This document shows, piece by piece, positions 29,367 through 37,600 of a stretch of DNA of 64,000 bases (position 1 is its first letter; each line of letters starts with the position of its first letter). This DNA comes from Centipeda felix (GTDB lineage Bacteria; Bacillota; Negativicutes; Selenomonadales; Selenomonadaceae): the NCBI RefSeq assembly GCF_900186465.1, contig NZ_LT891947.1, positions 1-64,000 on the forward strand, in the 5' to 3' direction. A program made the translations under genes and the position numbers. Under the pieces are notes generated by a model that worked only from the letters and a program-made list of their open reading frames with translations, was not told where the DNA came from and ran no database searches.

Positions 29367-30583
29367 GCGGACAAATCGTTCGTCAGGAGTACGAGCTCAC
29401 GTGCATTGCTCCGGTGCATGTCGGCTCGGGAGAGGTATTGAGACCCTTTGAATATCTTTACGACAGAGATAAACTGGAAGCATACTTTTTACATGGGGCT
29501 AAATGGTTTTTGTTTCTCGAGGACCGTGAGCTCTCAGATGCTTTTGTTCAATATCTTGAGACGGAAGCAACGGGGAGAAAATCACGCAATCTGCTTGAAT
29601 GGCTAAAGGTCAACCATGTGACACTGGCAGATCTCCGGCAGGCGGGCGCTATCCGACGCAAGATTCCTGTCGCGAAGCTTTCAGACCAAAGAGCCAAGAA
29701 GCCTACACTCAATAATGTCACATGTCAACTCGTACGTTCTGACAATGCGCATCCCTATATTCCAGGCAGTACCATTAAAGGCGCACTGCGTACAGGGATT
29801 CTCTACCACTTTATTCGCAAAGATCCCAGACGATTTGATTCTTATTGGCAGGAAATTTCTTCTGTACGGGGGCCAGATAAAGCAGCTGCGTGGAATGATA
29901 TCATCCTGCGGCTGGAACAGGAGATTCTGCATACGCTCACCTATGACGGTGCAAAGAAAAAGGATGCGGTTGTAAGCGCACTGCGCGGACTCTCTGTTAG
30001 TGATGCGGCTCTTGTTGGATGTAAGGCATCAGCACCAACTGTTATCGTCCAGAAAATCGATGCCACGACACTCATCAAACGCGGTGCGGCGAGAGGGGAA
30101 AGCGCGATCAGTCTCTTTCGCGAGTGTATCCCTGCCGGCAGCAGACTGCGTTTTGCCGTCACGGCGAACCTTAGTATGCTTCACACGGCGGGGATCGAGT
30201 CATTACCGTCCATCCTTGCCATGCTGCGTTCTTATACACTTGATGGTTTAAAGCTCCAACAGCGCGCCTTTGAAGCCATTGATAGAAAGTATTATGGAGA
30301 TCTTTTTGATGATGTTACGGCATACAAGGCGAATGCGCTCCTTGGCGGGGGCACGGGATTCCTTTCAAAGACCATCATCTATACGTTAGCAGGTGCGGAA
30401 GCTGAGGCACGCCGTTTTGCTGCTGCTTATTTTGATGGGCAGTTCACGAACCCGTCACATAAACATAGGGCGATAGATAAGGTTCTGACACCACGTACGT
30501 TAAAGAGAGCACAGACGGACGGCGCGGACTGGATTATGGGGCTGTGCTCCATTCGGGGGATTGGCAATGCTCAGACGATATGA
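29363..30583 (+). CDS. csm5: Csm5, RAMP at the crRNA 3' end
   Basis: The 406-residue RAMP has N-terminal 'YELTCIAPVHVGSGE', 'YIPGSTIKGALRTGILY', and the C-terminal 'LGGGTGFLSKTIIY' loop. It assists crRNA 3' trimming in III-A complexes. It starts at ATG 29363, overlapping csm4 by 4 bp, and overlaps cas6 by 17 bp. Base use changes inside the gene: about 29430-30000 and 30230-30490 are clearly richer in A/T (AAA, TTT, AAT codons) than the flanking csm4 and cas6, suggesting allelic exchange. Confidence 0.92.
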   Translation: MSGQIVRQEYELTCIAPVHVGSGEVLRPFEYLYDRDKLEAYFLHGAKWFLFLEDRELSDAFVQYLETEATGRKSRNLLEWLKVNHVTLADLRQAGAIRRKIPVAKLSDQRAKKPTLNNVTCQLVRSDNAHPYIPGSTIKGALRTGILYHFIRKDPRRFDSYWQEISSVRGPDKAAAWNDIILRLEQEILHTLTYDGAKKKDAVVSALRGLSVSDAALVGCKASAPTVIVQKIDATTLIKRGAARGESAISLFRECIPAGSRLRFAVTANLSMLHTAGIESLPSILAMLRSYTLDGLKLQQRAFEAIDRKYYGDLFDDVTAYKANALLGGGTGFLSKTIIYTLAGAEAEARRFAAAYFDGQFTNPSHKHRAIDKVLTPRTLKRAQTDGADWIMGLCSIRGIGNAQTI

Positions 30584-31328
30584 GGCGGAGCTCCGCTTCC
30601 CCACGGGGGAGCGTGCCGTTTCGGCGATGGGCTCGATCCTCCACGGCGCTCTGATGGAGCGTCTGCCCGCGGATGCGGCGGCAGTCCTGCATACACAGAG
30701 CCTGCGCCCGTACCGACAGAGTATCCGCATCGAACGGGAGTCGGGGCGTGTATTCTGGTGCATCGGGACACTCACGGAGGCGATGGGCGAGCTGGCTGCG
30801 ATGGCACTCGGCACGACGACGGAGCTGTTCCTGCGGCAGAAGGGCTATGCGGTCTCGCTGCATGACTTTCACTGTGTATCTGAGAGTACAGATACGGCAC
30901 TTGCCGATGCGTTCTTTCTCCCTGCACGAGCGCCGCGCGGAGCAGAGCTGACCTTTTATACGCCGACGGCGTTCAAGCGGGATGGACAGTATGTCCTCCT
31001 GCCGGAGATGCTGCTGATCGTCCAGAGTCTTCTCATGCGGTGGGGGCGTTTCTGTCCGCACGTACGCATGGAGGAGGATCTTGCCGCACAGCTCGCCGCC
31101 GGATGCCAGATTCGGCAGTATGCGCTGCACACGGCGACATTCTCCGTGGACGGACATCCGCTGCGCGGCTTTCGCGGGTCTCTTACCATAGGCTTTACGG
31201 GGACGGACAGCATGCGCCGTATCCTTGGGATGCTCATGTCGTTCGCATCGTATGCGGGCATCGGCATCAAGACCGCCCTCGGCATGGGCGCCGTGGAGGC
31301 GGATGTTTGGAAAGGGCGAGACGGATGA
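30567..31328 (+). CDS. cas6: Cas6, crRNA-processing endoribonuclease
   Basis: The 253-residue RAMP cuts within repeats, leaving the 8-nt 5' tag ACGGAAAC. The C-terminal glycine-rich motif typical of Cas6 is 'SFASYAGIGIKTALGMGAVE'. An N-terminal His (position about 29, in 'MGSILHGALM') could be catalytic. The start is ATG 30567 with GGGGGA 6 nt upstream; the in-frame TTG at 30561 is less likely. It ends with an ATGA overlap with csm6. Confidence 0.9.
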   Translation: MLRRYEAELRFPTGERAVSAMGSILHGALMERLPADAAAVLHTQSLRPYRQSIRIERESGRVFWCIGTLTEAMGELAAMALGTTTELFLRQKGYAVSLHDFHCVSESTDTALADAFFLPARAPRGAELTFYTPTAFKRDGQYVLLPEMLLIVQSLLMRWGRFCPHVRMEEDLAAQLAAGCQIRQYALHTATFSVDGHPLRGFRGSLTIGFTGTDSMRRILGMLMSFASYAGIGIKTALGMGAVEADVWKGRDG

Positions 31329-32653
31329 GGATTCTTTTTTCACCGCTGGGCGATACCGATCCCGTACGCGGCTGCTATGATGGCGCGATGCTGCATATCG
31401 TGCGGCACTATCAGCCGGAGCGCATCGTGCTTTTTTATACGCACGATATGGCGGAGAAGGAGCGGCATGATCACCGCTATACACGTGCGGTTCAGCGCCT
31501 CGCACCGGAGTGTCAGATCGAGGAAGTATTTACCGAGATACGTGATGCACATCTCTATGAGTCTTTCAGCCGCATCCTGCCGCAGGAGGTGCTGCGCATC
31601 CGCGAGACATACCCCGGGAGTACACTCCTCCTGAATCTCAGCTCGGGGACGCCGCAGATGAAGACGGTCCTCGCGATGCTCGCGTCCGATATGGAGCACT
31701 GTATCGGTGTGCAGGTGGCGGCACCGGCACGGCACTCGAACCGTGCGAATGAGGCAACGCAGGATGCCGAGGACATCGACGCCCTGCTCGAAAACAATTT
31801 TGACAACGAAGAAGGGGCGGAGAACCGCTGTGAGGAACCACCGCTGTCGGCGTTTCACTACTATGCAGAGCGGAGCCGTATCCTGTCTCTGATCGACTCC
31901 TATGAGTATGCGGCGGCAGGGAAGATTGCACGGCGGAGTGCGCTCGTTCCGTCGGAGGCGTCGCTGCTCCTTTCCCATGCAGAACGGCGCAGTATGCTCC
32001 TGACGGAGGAGGCAAAGGCTGTCCTGCGCGAATACGAAGGAAAGAAGCTCTTTCCTTTCACTGGGAAAACGGAGGAGCTGGTTGAATACTTCCTCATGAT
32101 GCAGATCGATCAGGAAACGGGGCGGCTGTCGAATCTGATGCTGCGCATGATTCCGTTTCTCTATGAGTTCCTCAGGGAGTATACCGCGAAGAATCTGACA
32201 ATCCCGATTCGTTCCCTTTGTGAGCCGCGTCATGGTGTTCGTTTGCTCGTGCGGGAACGCCTTACTGTGCAGGAGAAGGAGCTGCTTGCCGCATTGGATC
32301 GGGAATTTCCCTACGGCTATCGGGATCAGCCGCTTTCATTTTATCTATTGTCTCTTTGCTGCACTTATGCAGGTGAGGCACAGCGCATTCGTGATGCGAA
32401 GCTGCACACGGCGGTCATGGTGGAACTGGAATCTATTGCGGATATTCGGCAGCTGCGCAACGAGGCGGCGCATGAGATCGTGAATGTGACGGAGGATCAG
32501 TTCCGTCAAAAGGTCGGTATGGGCTCACAGGAAGCCGTAAGCTGCTTCTGCCGCATGCTTGCGCTCGTCTATGGGGATAAGGTACGGGCGATGCGCAGCA
32601 CCTATCGTGATCTCAATGCGTGGATTGGACAGGCACTTGAGGTTCATGCATAG
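31325..32653 (+). CDS. csm6: Csm6-like CARF-HEPN ribonuclease
   Basis: The 442-residue ancillary RNase is activated by cyclic oligoadenylate from Cas10. The N-terminal CARF (Rossmann-like) domain opens with 'ILFSPLGDTDPVRGCYDG' and has the loop 'LNLSSGTPQMK'. The C-terminal HEPN has Arg378-x4-His383 in 'RQLRNEAAHEIV', the catalytic R-x4-6-H motif. ATG 31325 overlaps cas6. A longer frame from 31040 is spurious. It is the last gene of the csm operon; no obvious terminator follows, only a palindromic repeat. Confidence 0.93.
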   Translation: MRILFSPLGDTDPVRGCYDGAMLHIVRHYQPERIVLFYTHDMAEKERHDHRYTRAVQRLAPECQIEEVFTEIRDAHLYESFSRILPQEVLRIRETYPGSTLLLNLSSGTPQMKTVLAMLASDMEHCIGVQVAAPARHSNRANEATQDAEDIDALLENNFDNEEGAENRCEEPPLSAFHYYAERSRILSLIDSYEYAAAGKIARRSALVPSEASLLLSHAERRSMLLTEEAKAVLREYEGKKLFPFTGKTEELVEYFLMMQIDQETGRLSNLMLRMIPFLYEFLREYTAKNLTIPIRSLCEPRHGVRLLVRERLTVQEKELLAALDREFPYGYRDQPLSFYLLSLCCTYAGEAQRIRDAKLHTAVMVELESIADIRQLRNEAAHEIVNVTEDQFRQKVGMGSQEAVSCFCRMLALVYGDKVRAMRSTYRDLNAWIGQALEVHA

Positions 32654-32723
32654 AGCATTCGCGTACGTTCGTGTCCATGCCCATATCGGTGGGAAAACAG
32701 ATCTACCATAAAGGTGGTGTGCA

Positions 32724-32838
32724 CGCCCCCATCGGCTCGCTGTGCTCGCCACTTCCCCCGTAGCGACGGGGGAAGCTATTATGCCGTTATATCCCAAAGC
32801 CTTCCCCGTTATGACGGGGGAGCGGTGGAAGGGGCACA
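32724..32838. repeat. Palindromic intergenic repeat (right-left form)
   Basis: Right module (CCCCCATCGGCTCGC...CTTCCCCCG/CGGGGGAAG), then a ~25-bp joiner (TATTATGCCGTTATATCCC), then a left-like module (CTTCCCCGTTATGACGGGG, then GAGCGGTGGAAGGGG). The same order and a similar joiner occur at 48008 and, inverted, at 61918. It sits between csm6 and the pectate lyase gene. Confidence 0.75.
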
Positions 32839-32865
32839 AAGGCGGGGCTCGCGGGAGATAAGAAT

Positions 32866-34134
32866 ATGAAAAAGAAGATTTTACTGATTGCCTGCATTAC
32901 TGCGTTAGCGGCTATTTTCCTCTTGCCGTTCGTCCAGCGCTCGATGGGGAAGACGGATTTTATACGGGAAGTGCTCGCTAAAGATGATGGATTTGCCGCA
33001 GAGGGCAGCGGCACGACCGGGGGTGCTGCTGCGGGACAAGACAATATCTTCCGCGTGACCAATAGGCAGGAGTTTATTGCCGCATTGGGGAATCGAAAGA
33101 ACACAGAACCTAGGATTTTGATGATTTACGGTACGATCGACTTCGATACGGACGCGGATGGAAAGCGCCTGACGAAGGAAGATTATATGGCGGAGGGCTA
33201 TGATTTTCAGCAGTATCTGGAATCGCATGCACCGCATAGTACCGCGCCGCAAAGCCGAAAAGAAGAGCAGGAAGAAAAAAGAAAACAATCTCAAAAAAAT
33301 CAGGAAAAAAACATCATGGTTCATGTCCCCGCCAATACGAGCATCATTGGGATTGAACATGCGAAATTAAAGGGCGTGGATTTAGTCCTCGACGCGGATA
33401 ATGTTATCATCCGAAATGTTATGTTTGAGTCCCCGTATGATTATTTCCCGTCGTGGGATCCAAACGATGGGCCGGAAGGCAGCTGGAATTCTCAGTATGA
33501 CAGTATTACGATCCGCGGCGGCACGCATATTTGGATCGATCATTGTCATTTCGAGGATGGCACGCAGCCGACGGAAACGTATTTTCATCGTGAATACGAG
33601 CATCGGGACGGTTTGGTCGATATTACGAATCAGGCAGACGACATCACGATGTCGTACAATGTTTTTGAACGGCATAATAAAGCGATTTTGATCGGGAACA
33701 GTGATGCAAAAACGGCGGATGACGGCAAACTGAATGTGACGCTGCATCATAACTACTTCCATAATTTGGTTCAGCGTGCACCGAGAGTGAGATTTGGCAA
33801 GGTTCACGTGTATAATAATTACTACCAAACGGACGATGAAAACGGCGCATACCGTTATGCGTATTCGTTGGGCGTCGGAAAAAACTCGAAAATATATGCC
33901 GAAAATAATGTCGCGGATATCGACGGCAGGACGTATCAAGATTTTGTCAAAGTATTTGGCGGCATGGAGTTTACCGCGGTCAATAATATCTTCAACGACG
34001 AGAAAATCGATGCATTTAGCGAGCATTTATCCCCGGTCGCGTGGGTGCCCGAGCGATACATAAAAATCGACGATGTGAGTGCGGTGAAAGAAAAAGTTTT
34101 ACAGCATGCGGGCGTGCTGAAAAATGAAGATTAA
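32866..34134 (+). CDS. Secreted pectate lyase, polysaccharide lyase family 1
   Basis: The 422-residue protein has an N-terminal hydrophobic signal/anchor (residues 4-23), then a linker with a Lys/Glu/Gln-rich stretch (about residues 125-150), and a parallel beta-helix. PL1 landmarks are 'IWIDHCHFEDG', 'HRDGLVDITNQADDITMSYN', and 'VQRAPRVRFGKVHVYNNYY', which holds the catalytic Arg. It cleaves polygalacturonate by beta-elimination. The gene is distinctly richer in A/T than its neighbours and is flanked by a repeat and a large palindrome, which suggests horizontal acquisition. Confidence 0.9.
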   Translation: MKKKILLIACITALAAIFLLPFVQRSMGKTDFIREVLAKDDGFAAEGSGTTGGAAAGQDNIFRVTNRQEFIAALGNRKNTEPRILMIYGTIDFDTDADGKRLTKEDYMAEGYDFQQYLESHAPHSTAPQSRKEEQEEKRKQSQKNQEKNIMVHVPANTSIIGIEHAKLKGVDLVLDADNVIIRNVMFESPYDYFPSWDPNDGPEGSWNSQYDSITIRGGTHIWIDHCHFEDGTQPTETYFHREYEHRDGLVDITNQADDITMSYNVFERHNKAILIGNSDAKTADDGKLNVTLHHNYFHNLVQRAPRVRFGKVHVYNNYYQTDDENGAYRYAYSLGVGKNSKIYAENNVADIDGRTYQDFVKVFGGMEFTAVNNIFNDEKIDAFSEHLSPVAWVPERYIKIDDVSAVKEKVLQHAGVLKNED

Positions 34135-34150
34135 TTTGTTCCGATTGGAA

Positions 34151-34209
34151 TATGACCTGCCCCCCAAAAGGCCGATCTTCTCATCTAACCTTTGGGGGGG
34201 CAGGTCATA
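34151..34209. terminator. Large inverted repeat after the pectate lyase gene
   Basis: Two 21-nt arms (TATGACCTGCCCCCCAAAAGG and its near-complement) surround a 17-nt centre, with a single mismatch where a C6A4 run faces a C7A3 run. No T-run follows on either strand, so it may be a rho-independent-like block between convergent genes or the end of an inserted segment. Confidence 0.5.
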
Positions 34210-34245
34210 AAACTTCGTGCGGCAGCCTCGATTGCCGGCCCACTC

Positions 34246-34665
34246 TCAGAGCCGGATGCGCTCGATATGCTCCATGTCGATGGTGACAACCGCTGTGTTG
34301 AGCGAGATTTCGTAGAGGATGAGGTCGTCGCCGACAGCATCAATGGTCTCCTGATAGCGTGGGATCTTTGCGGCAAAGAGTGCCGCGAGATCGTAGACGG
34401 TGCGCGCAGACTTCACGGCGCGTCCGCTCGCGCGGACGTGTTCGTTTGTGCCGTTGTGCGGAACGGTAGTGAATGCGATATTCGGATTTGCCGCGATCTC
34501 GACGACCTTCTCGTTGTCTTTGAACGTGGCGAAGTAGACGCAGTGTTCCTCGGGGGCATAGTAGAAGTTCACAATGCGGACATGCGGCAGCCCGTCCGTC
34601 GTTGTTGCGAGCGCGATCTCGCGCTGTTCGCGCATGATGCGCTCAAATTCGTCCCGTAGATTCAT
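34246..34665 (-). CDS. Pyridoxamine 5'-phosphate oxidase-family flavin-binding protein
   Basis: The 139-residue split-barrel protein contains 'IALATTTDGLPHVRIVNFYYAPEE' and 'VYFATFKDNEKVVEIAANPNIAFT', the FMN-binding pattern of small PNPOx-like proteins. The precise substrate is unknown. The ATG at 34665 (MNLRDE) has GAGG 8 nt upstream; the ATG at 34674 overlaps the SD region. Confidence 0.85.
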   Translation of the reverse strand: MNLRDEFERIMREQREIALATTTDGLPHVRIVNFYYAPEEHCVYFATFKDNEKVVEIAANPNIAFTTVPHNGTNEHVRASGRAVKSARTVYDLAALFAAKIPRYQETIDAVGDDLILYEISLNTAVVTIDMEHIERIRL

Positions 34666-34715
34666 CTCATTCACCTCTTTGATGATGATGCAATATTCTT
34701 CGTGTGAAAGATATG

Positions 34716-34753
34716 AAAAGAAACGCCATCGGTCATGTTTGCCGATGGCGTTT
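34716..34753 (-). terminator. Intrinsic terminator of the OPT transporter gene
   Basis: On the minus strand, GAAACGCCATCGG and CCGATGGCGTTTC arms are followed by TTTTC, 18 bp after the OPT stop codon. Confidence 0.8.
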
Positions 34754-34771
34754 CCGCTTTTGCGAGAAATT

Positions 34772-36799
34772 TCATGTTTCCTTTTTCCCGCTCAGCACGA
34801 CTTTGCTGAAGAGGACGAGGACGCCGAGGAAGACGAGGAGCCCAAGCATCTCGGCAGTGCCGGCAAAATCGGCGCCGACGACGGCGAGAGGGCTTTCGCT
34901 GCCGCCGTTCGAGACGGAGATGACGATGATGCCTGCCAGGAGGACGCCGATGATGGATTCGCCGACGATGAGCCCCGAGGCAAACAGCGTGCCGCGCCGC
35001 AGACCTGCGCGCTCCGCCTCCTCCCCCTTCGTCTGACGCAGGTGACGGTTGACGAAGTAGCCGAGGATCGCACCGACGACGAGCGGTGTCTGGATGACGG
35101 GCGGGAGGTAGATGCCCATACCGACGGCGAGCGGCGGCATGGCGAGATTCTTCGTCGAGCGGCGCAGGAAGAGGTCGATGAGGACGAGCACGATGCCGAC
35201 CCCGATGCCGATGTAGATGTACTCCCATGCGAGCTTCTGCGAGAAAATGCCCTGAGCGATGGTCGTCATGAGCACTGCCTGCGGTGCGGCGAGTGCCTGC
35301 GCGGGATCCATGCCCGCACGCGGCAGCGCGCCCGAGAACCCATACGCCTCATAGAGGAGGTTGAGCACGGGGGCGATGACGAGCGCGCCGACCACGCAGC
35401 CGATGAGGAGCGCGACCTGCTGACGCCACGGCGTTGCGCCGACGAGATAGCCGGTCTTGAGATCCTGCATATTGTCATTCGAGATGCAGGCGATTGCGAG
35501 GATGATCGACGTGGTAAAGATGGCGGTCGCCGTCGCGAATTTCTCACCGCCCGGCAGCGCGAAGATGCCGAACATGGAGCACAACGCGTACATGACGAGC
35601 GATGCAACGATGATGCCGAGGATGCCGATGCCCGAGATCGGGCTGGAGGACGTGCCGACGAGACCTGCCATATAGGCGCAGGCGGCGGCAACGAAGAAGC
35701 CCATGAGGACGGCGACGCCGACGCCGACGAGGGTGAAGATGACTTTCTGACTGCCCGGGATCTGCTCGGGGCTGACGAAGGCGTAGAAGATGACGAGCAG
35801 CCCGATGACGGTGACGGCAAAGACGAGCCCGACACTCTTCATCGTCATGTCGATGTCCATGCGGTGCAGACCGCGCTCTGCGCTGTCTGCGCGTGCGCCT
35901 GCGATGGATTCCTTTACGCCGTCAATGACGGGGCGAGCGAGGCAGAGCAGCGTCCAGATCGCGGCGACGCCCATGGCGCCCGCGCCGATGAGGCGCACCT
36001 TCTGCTGATAGACGGTACCCGCGAATTTCTGCAGGGTCATGCCGTCGGGGAGTGCACCGGTGATGGTGAAATAGGGGACGAAGCCCGCCCATGCGATGGC
36101 GATACCGATCAGCATCGCGAGTCCACTCGTGATGCCGATGAGGTAGCCCGCACCGACGAGTGCCGACGAGTAGCCGAGCGGGAGCTGCGTCATGCCGCGT
36201 CCGACGTGGAACCATGCGGAGAGGCTGCCGCCGAGCACCTGCAGGCCGTTCGTGAGGAACGCGATCACGCCAGCGATGGCACTGCCCGAGAGGATCTCTT
36301 TCAGTCCCGAGCCGTGCTGCTCGCGGCTGTCGTCGTGCGAGCCGACCTTCAGGATCTCCGCCGCAGCGACGCCCTCCGGGTAGGCGAGGTCGCTGTGGAC
36401 AACCATCGCACGCCGCAGCGGGATGGTGAAGAGGACCCCGAGGCAGCCGCCGCAGGCAGAGACGACGAGCGTCTGCCAGAACTCAAAGTCCTGCCAATAG
36501 CCGATCATGAGCATGCCCGGGATGATGAAGATGATGGCGGACAGCGTCCCCGCTGCCGATGCCTGCGTCTGCACCATGTTGTTCTCGAGGATGTTCGCAT
36601 CCTTCGCCATCTTGAGTACCGCCATCGAGATGACCGCCGCCGGAATGGCGGAGGAGAACGTCAGACCGACCTTGAGGCCGAGGTAGACGTTCGATGCGGT
36701 AAAGATGATGGTGAGGATTGCGCCGAGGATCATGCCGCGCATTGTCAGCTCAGGGAGCCGCAATTCGTGCTGCATGAACTCGTTTTCGGAGTGTTTCAT
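34772..36799 (-). CDS. OPT family oligopeptide transporter
   Basis: The 675-residue polytopic protein has about 15 hydrophobic helices, family motifs 'ASNVYLGLKVGLTFSSAIPAAV', 'NNMVQTQASAAG' and 'DLAYPEGVAAAEIL', and a conserved 'SNDNMQDLKTGYLVGATPWRQQ' (about 35415-35480). OPT members import oligopeptides or metal chelates; the substrate is not predictable. It is monocistronic, with AGGTGG before the ATG. Confidence 0.92.
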   Translation of the reverse strand: MKHSENEFMQHELRLPELTMRGMILGAILTIIFTASNVYLGLKVGLTFSSAIPAAVISMAVLKMAKDANILENNMVQTQASAAGTLSAIIFIIPGMLMIGYWQDFEFWQTLVVSACGGCLGVLFTIPLRRAMVVHSDLAYPEGVAAAEILKVGSHDDSREQHGSGLKEILSGSAIAGVIAFLTNGLQVLGGSLSAWFHVGRGMTQLPLGYSSALVGAGYLIGITSGLAMLIGIAIAWAGFVPYFTITGALPDGMTLQKFAGTVYQQKVRLIGAGAMGVAAIWTLLCLARPVIDGVKESIAGARADSAERGLHRMDIDMTMKSVGLVFAVTVIGLLVIFYAFVSPEQIPGSQKVIFTLVGVGVAVLMGFFVAAACAYMAGLVGTSSSPISGIGILGIIVASLVMYALCSMFGIFALPGGEKFATATAIFTTSIILAIACISNDNMQDLKTGYLVGATPWRQQVALLIGCVVGALVIAPVLNLLYEAYGFSGALPRAGMDPAQALAAPQAVLMTTIAQGIFSQKLAWEYIYIGIGVGIVLVLIDLFLRRSTKNLAMPPLAVGMGIYLPPVIQTPLVVGAILGYFVNRHLRQTKGEEAERAGLRRGTLFASGLIVGESIIGVLLAGIIVISVSNGGSESPLAVVGADFAGTAEMLGLLVFLGVLVLFSKVVLSGKKET

Positions 36800-36839
36800 G
36801 CCAATACCACCTATCTATAATAAAATGAAAAACATCTGT

Positions 36840-36867
36840 ATTATAGCACGTAAATCCAAAATAGCAA
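36840..36867 (-). promoter_or_regulatory. Promoter of the OPT transporter gene
   Basis: On the minus strand, TTGCTA (36862-36867) and perfect TATAAT (36840-36845) have a 16-bp spacer, about 40 bp from the start codon. Confidence 0.6.
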
Positions 36868-36909
36868 AAATACATTGGAACGCTGTGCCCGCAGCGCTAG
36901 AAAAGATAC

Positions 36910-37468
36910 GCCAAAAACAAAACCGCCGATGCGCTTTCTCGTCACGCATCGGCGGTTCTGAGGAAAATACGGGAAGTGATAGGTAACTCTCTTGCATTCA
37001 AACGATCCACGCTTCATTCCGCATCGCCGCTAGCTTGAGATGCGGAACTTTCCGGCGAAAACGCTGAGAAAAACCACCACGACATGTTCTCTGTGCGCAC
37101 ATTCTGTTCCTCTCTGGGGAACGTCCTCCTCGTCATGCGCTAATCCATGCCCTCTTGTGTGCCCACCCCACGCGGGCTGCCGCATTCCCTGCCGCACCTT
37201 CGCTCGGCATCCCCGTCCGACCCAGCGGGGCGGGGTGCACAGTGCAGACCTTTGCGGCCACTCAGTAACCCATCGGAATCTCCTCCCAGTCCGTCGTGGA
37301 CGCTGCGGCTGCTTCCTCACTCAGCCAGCGAGGTGCATCCCGTGTCCCTCTCCAACAACCGTCGGTCAACACGGTGGGAAATCCCCGAAGGAGATACACC
37401 ATGTGCTTACAGATCACATGGGGGCAGCCTGTCCTGAATCAGCCTGCCATCTTACGTTCTCCTTAACT
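36910..37468 (-). ncRNA. Large (~560 nt) structured non-coding RNA, family not identified
   Basis: A consensus promoter (37475-37503, minus) fires into a ~560-bp stretch without protein-like ORFs that ends in a strong intrinsic terminator (13-bp stem, plus-strand arms 36921-36933 and 36945-36957, then TTTTGTTTTT on the minus strand). The interval is packed with local hairpins: perfect CCATGTG/CACATGG (37399-37421), TGCCG/CGGCA (37190-37209), GTTCC/GGAAC (37106-37122), and a 9-bp stem TTCCGCATC/GATGCGGAA (37017-37047). No RNase P, tmRNA or 6S signature was found. The size suggests ROOL- or OLE-like large RNAs, but I cannot confirm a family. A 3-codon ORF with a perfect SD (AAGGAG...ATG GCA GGC TGA) lies at its 5' end. 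Confidence 0.75.
36915..36957 (-). terminator. Terminator of the large ncRNA
   Basis: AACCGCCGATGCG and CGCATCGGCGGTT arms (perfect 13 bp), an 11-nt loop, and a U-rich tail on the minus strand. Confidence 0.88.
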
Positions 37469-37474
37469 ATCCTT

Positions 37475-37503
37475 AGTATAGTAAAACTTCAGAAGATTGT
37501 CAA
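37475..37503 (-). promoter_or_regulatory. Consensus promoter of the large ncRNA
   Basis: On the minus strand, perfect TTGACA (37498-37503), a 17-bp spacer and TATACT (37475-37480). It is divergent from the cyclase promoter 31 bp away. Confidence 0.88.
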
Positions 37504-37533
37504 CGCTTTTTGAAAAATTTTTTTCGCGGTGGA

Positions 37534-37586
37534 TTGACAAACGCAGAAATTCGCAATAGAATAACATATAAATTTACTATGTTATT
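37534..37586 (+). promoter_or_regulatory. Promoter plus palindromic operator for the cyclase gene
   Basis: TTGACA (37534-37539) and TAGAAT (37557-37562) have a 17-bp spacer. An inverted repeat AATAACATA (37560-37568) / TATGTTATT (37578-37586) overlaps the end of the -10 box and the expected start site, the usual place for a repressor operator. The regulator is unknown. Confidence 0.75.
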
Positions 37587-37600
37587 AAGGAGATGGAACG

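Noticed and set aside
31040-31324. Extension of the csm6 frame upstream to 31040
   Set aside because: That part lies over the cas6 coding sequence and reads as Arg-rich shadow; the CARF domain begins exactly at the ATG at 31325.
36910-37468. RNase P RNA, tmRNA or 6S RNA identity for the large ncRNA
   Set aside because: No GAGGAAAGTCC-type P4 element, no tag-peptide ORF or CCA-like 3' end, and the length is too great for 6S RNA.
37030-37513. ORFs of 96 and 157 codons on opposite strands in the large ncRNA interval
   Set aside because: Rich in Arg, Pro, Cys and Trp without hydrophobic core or SD; the interval is better explained by a structured RNA.
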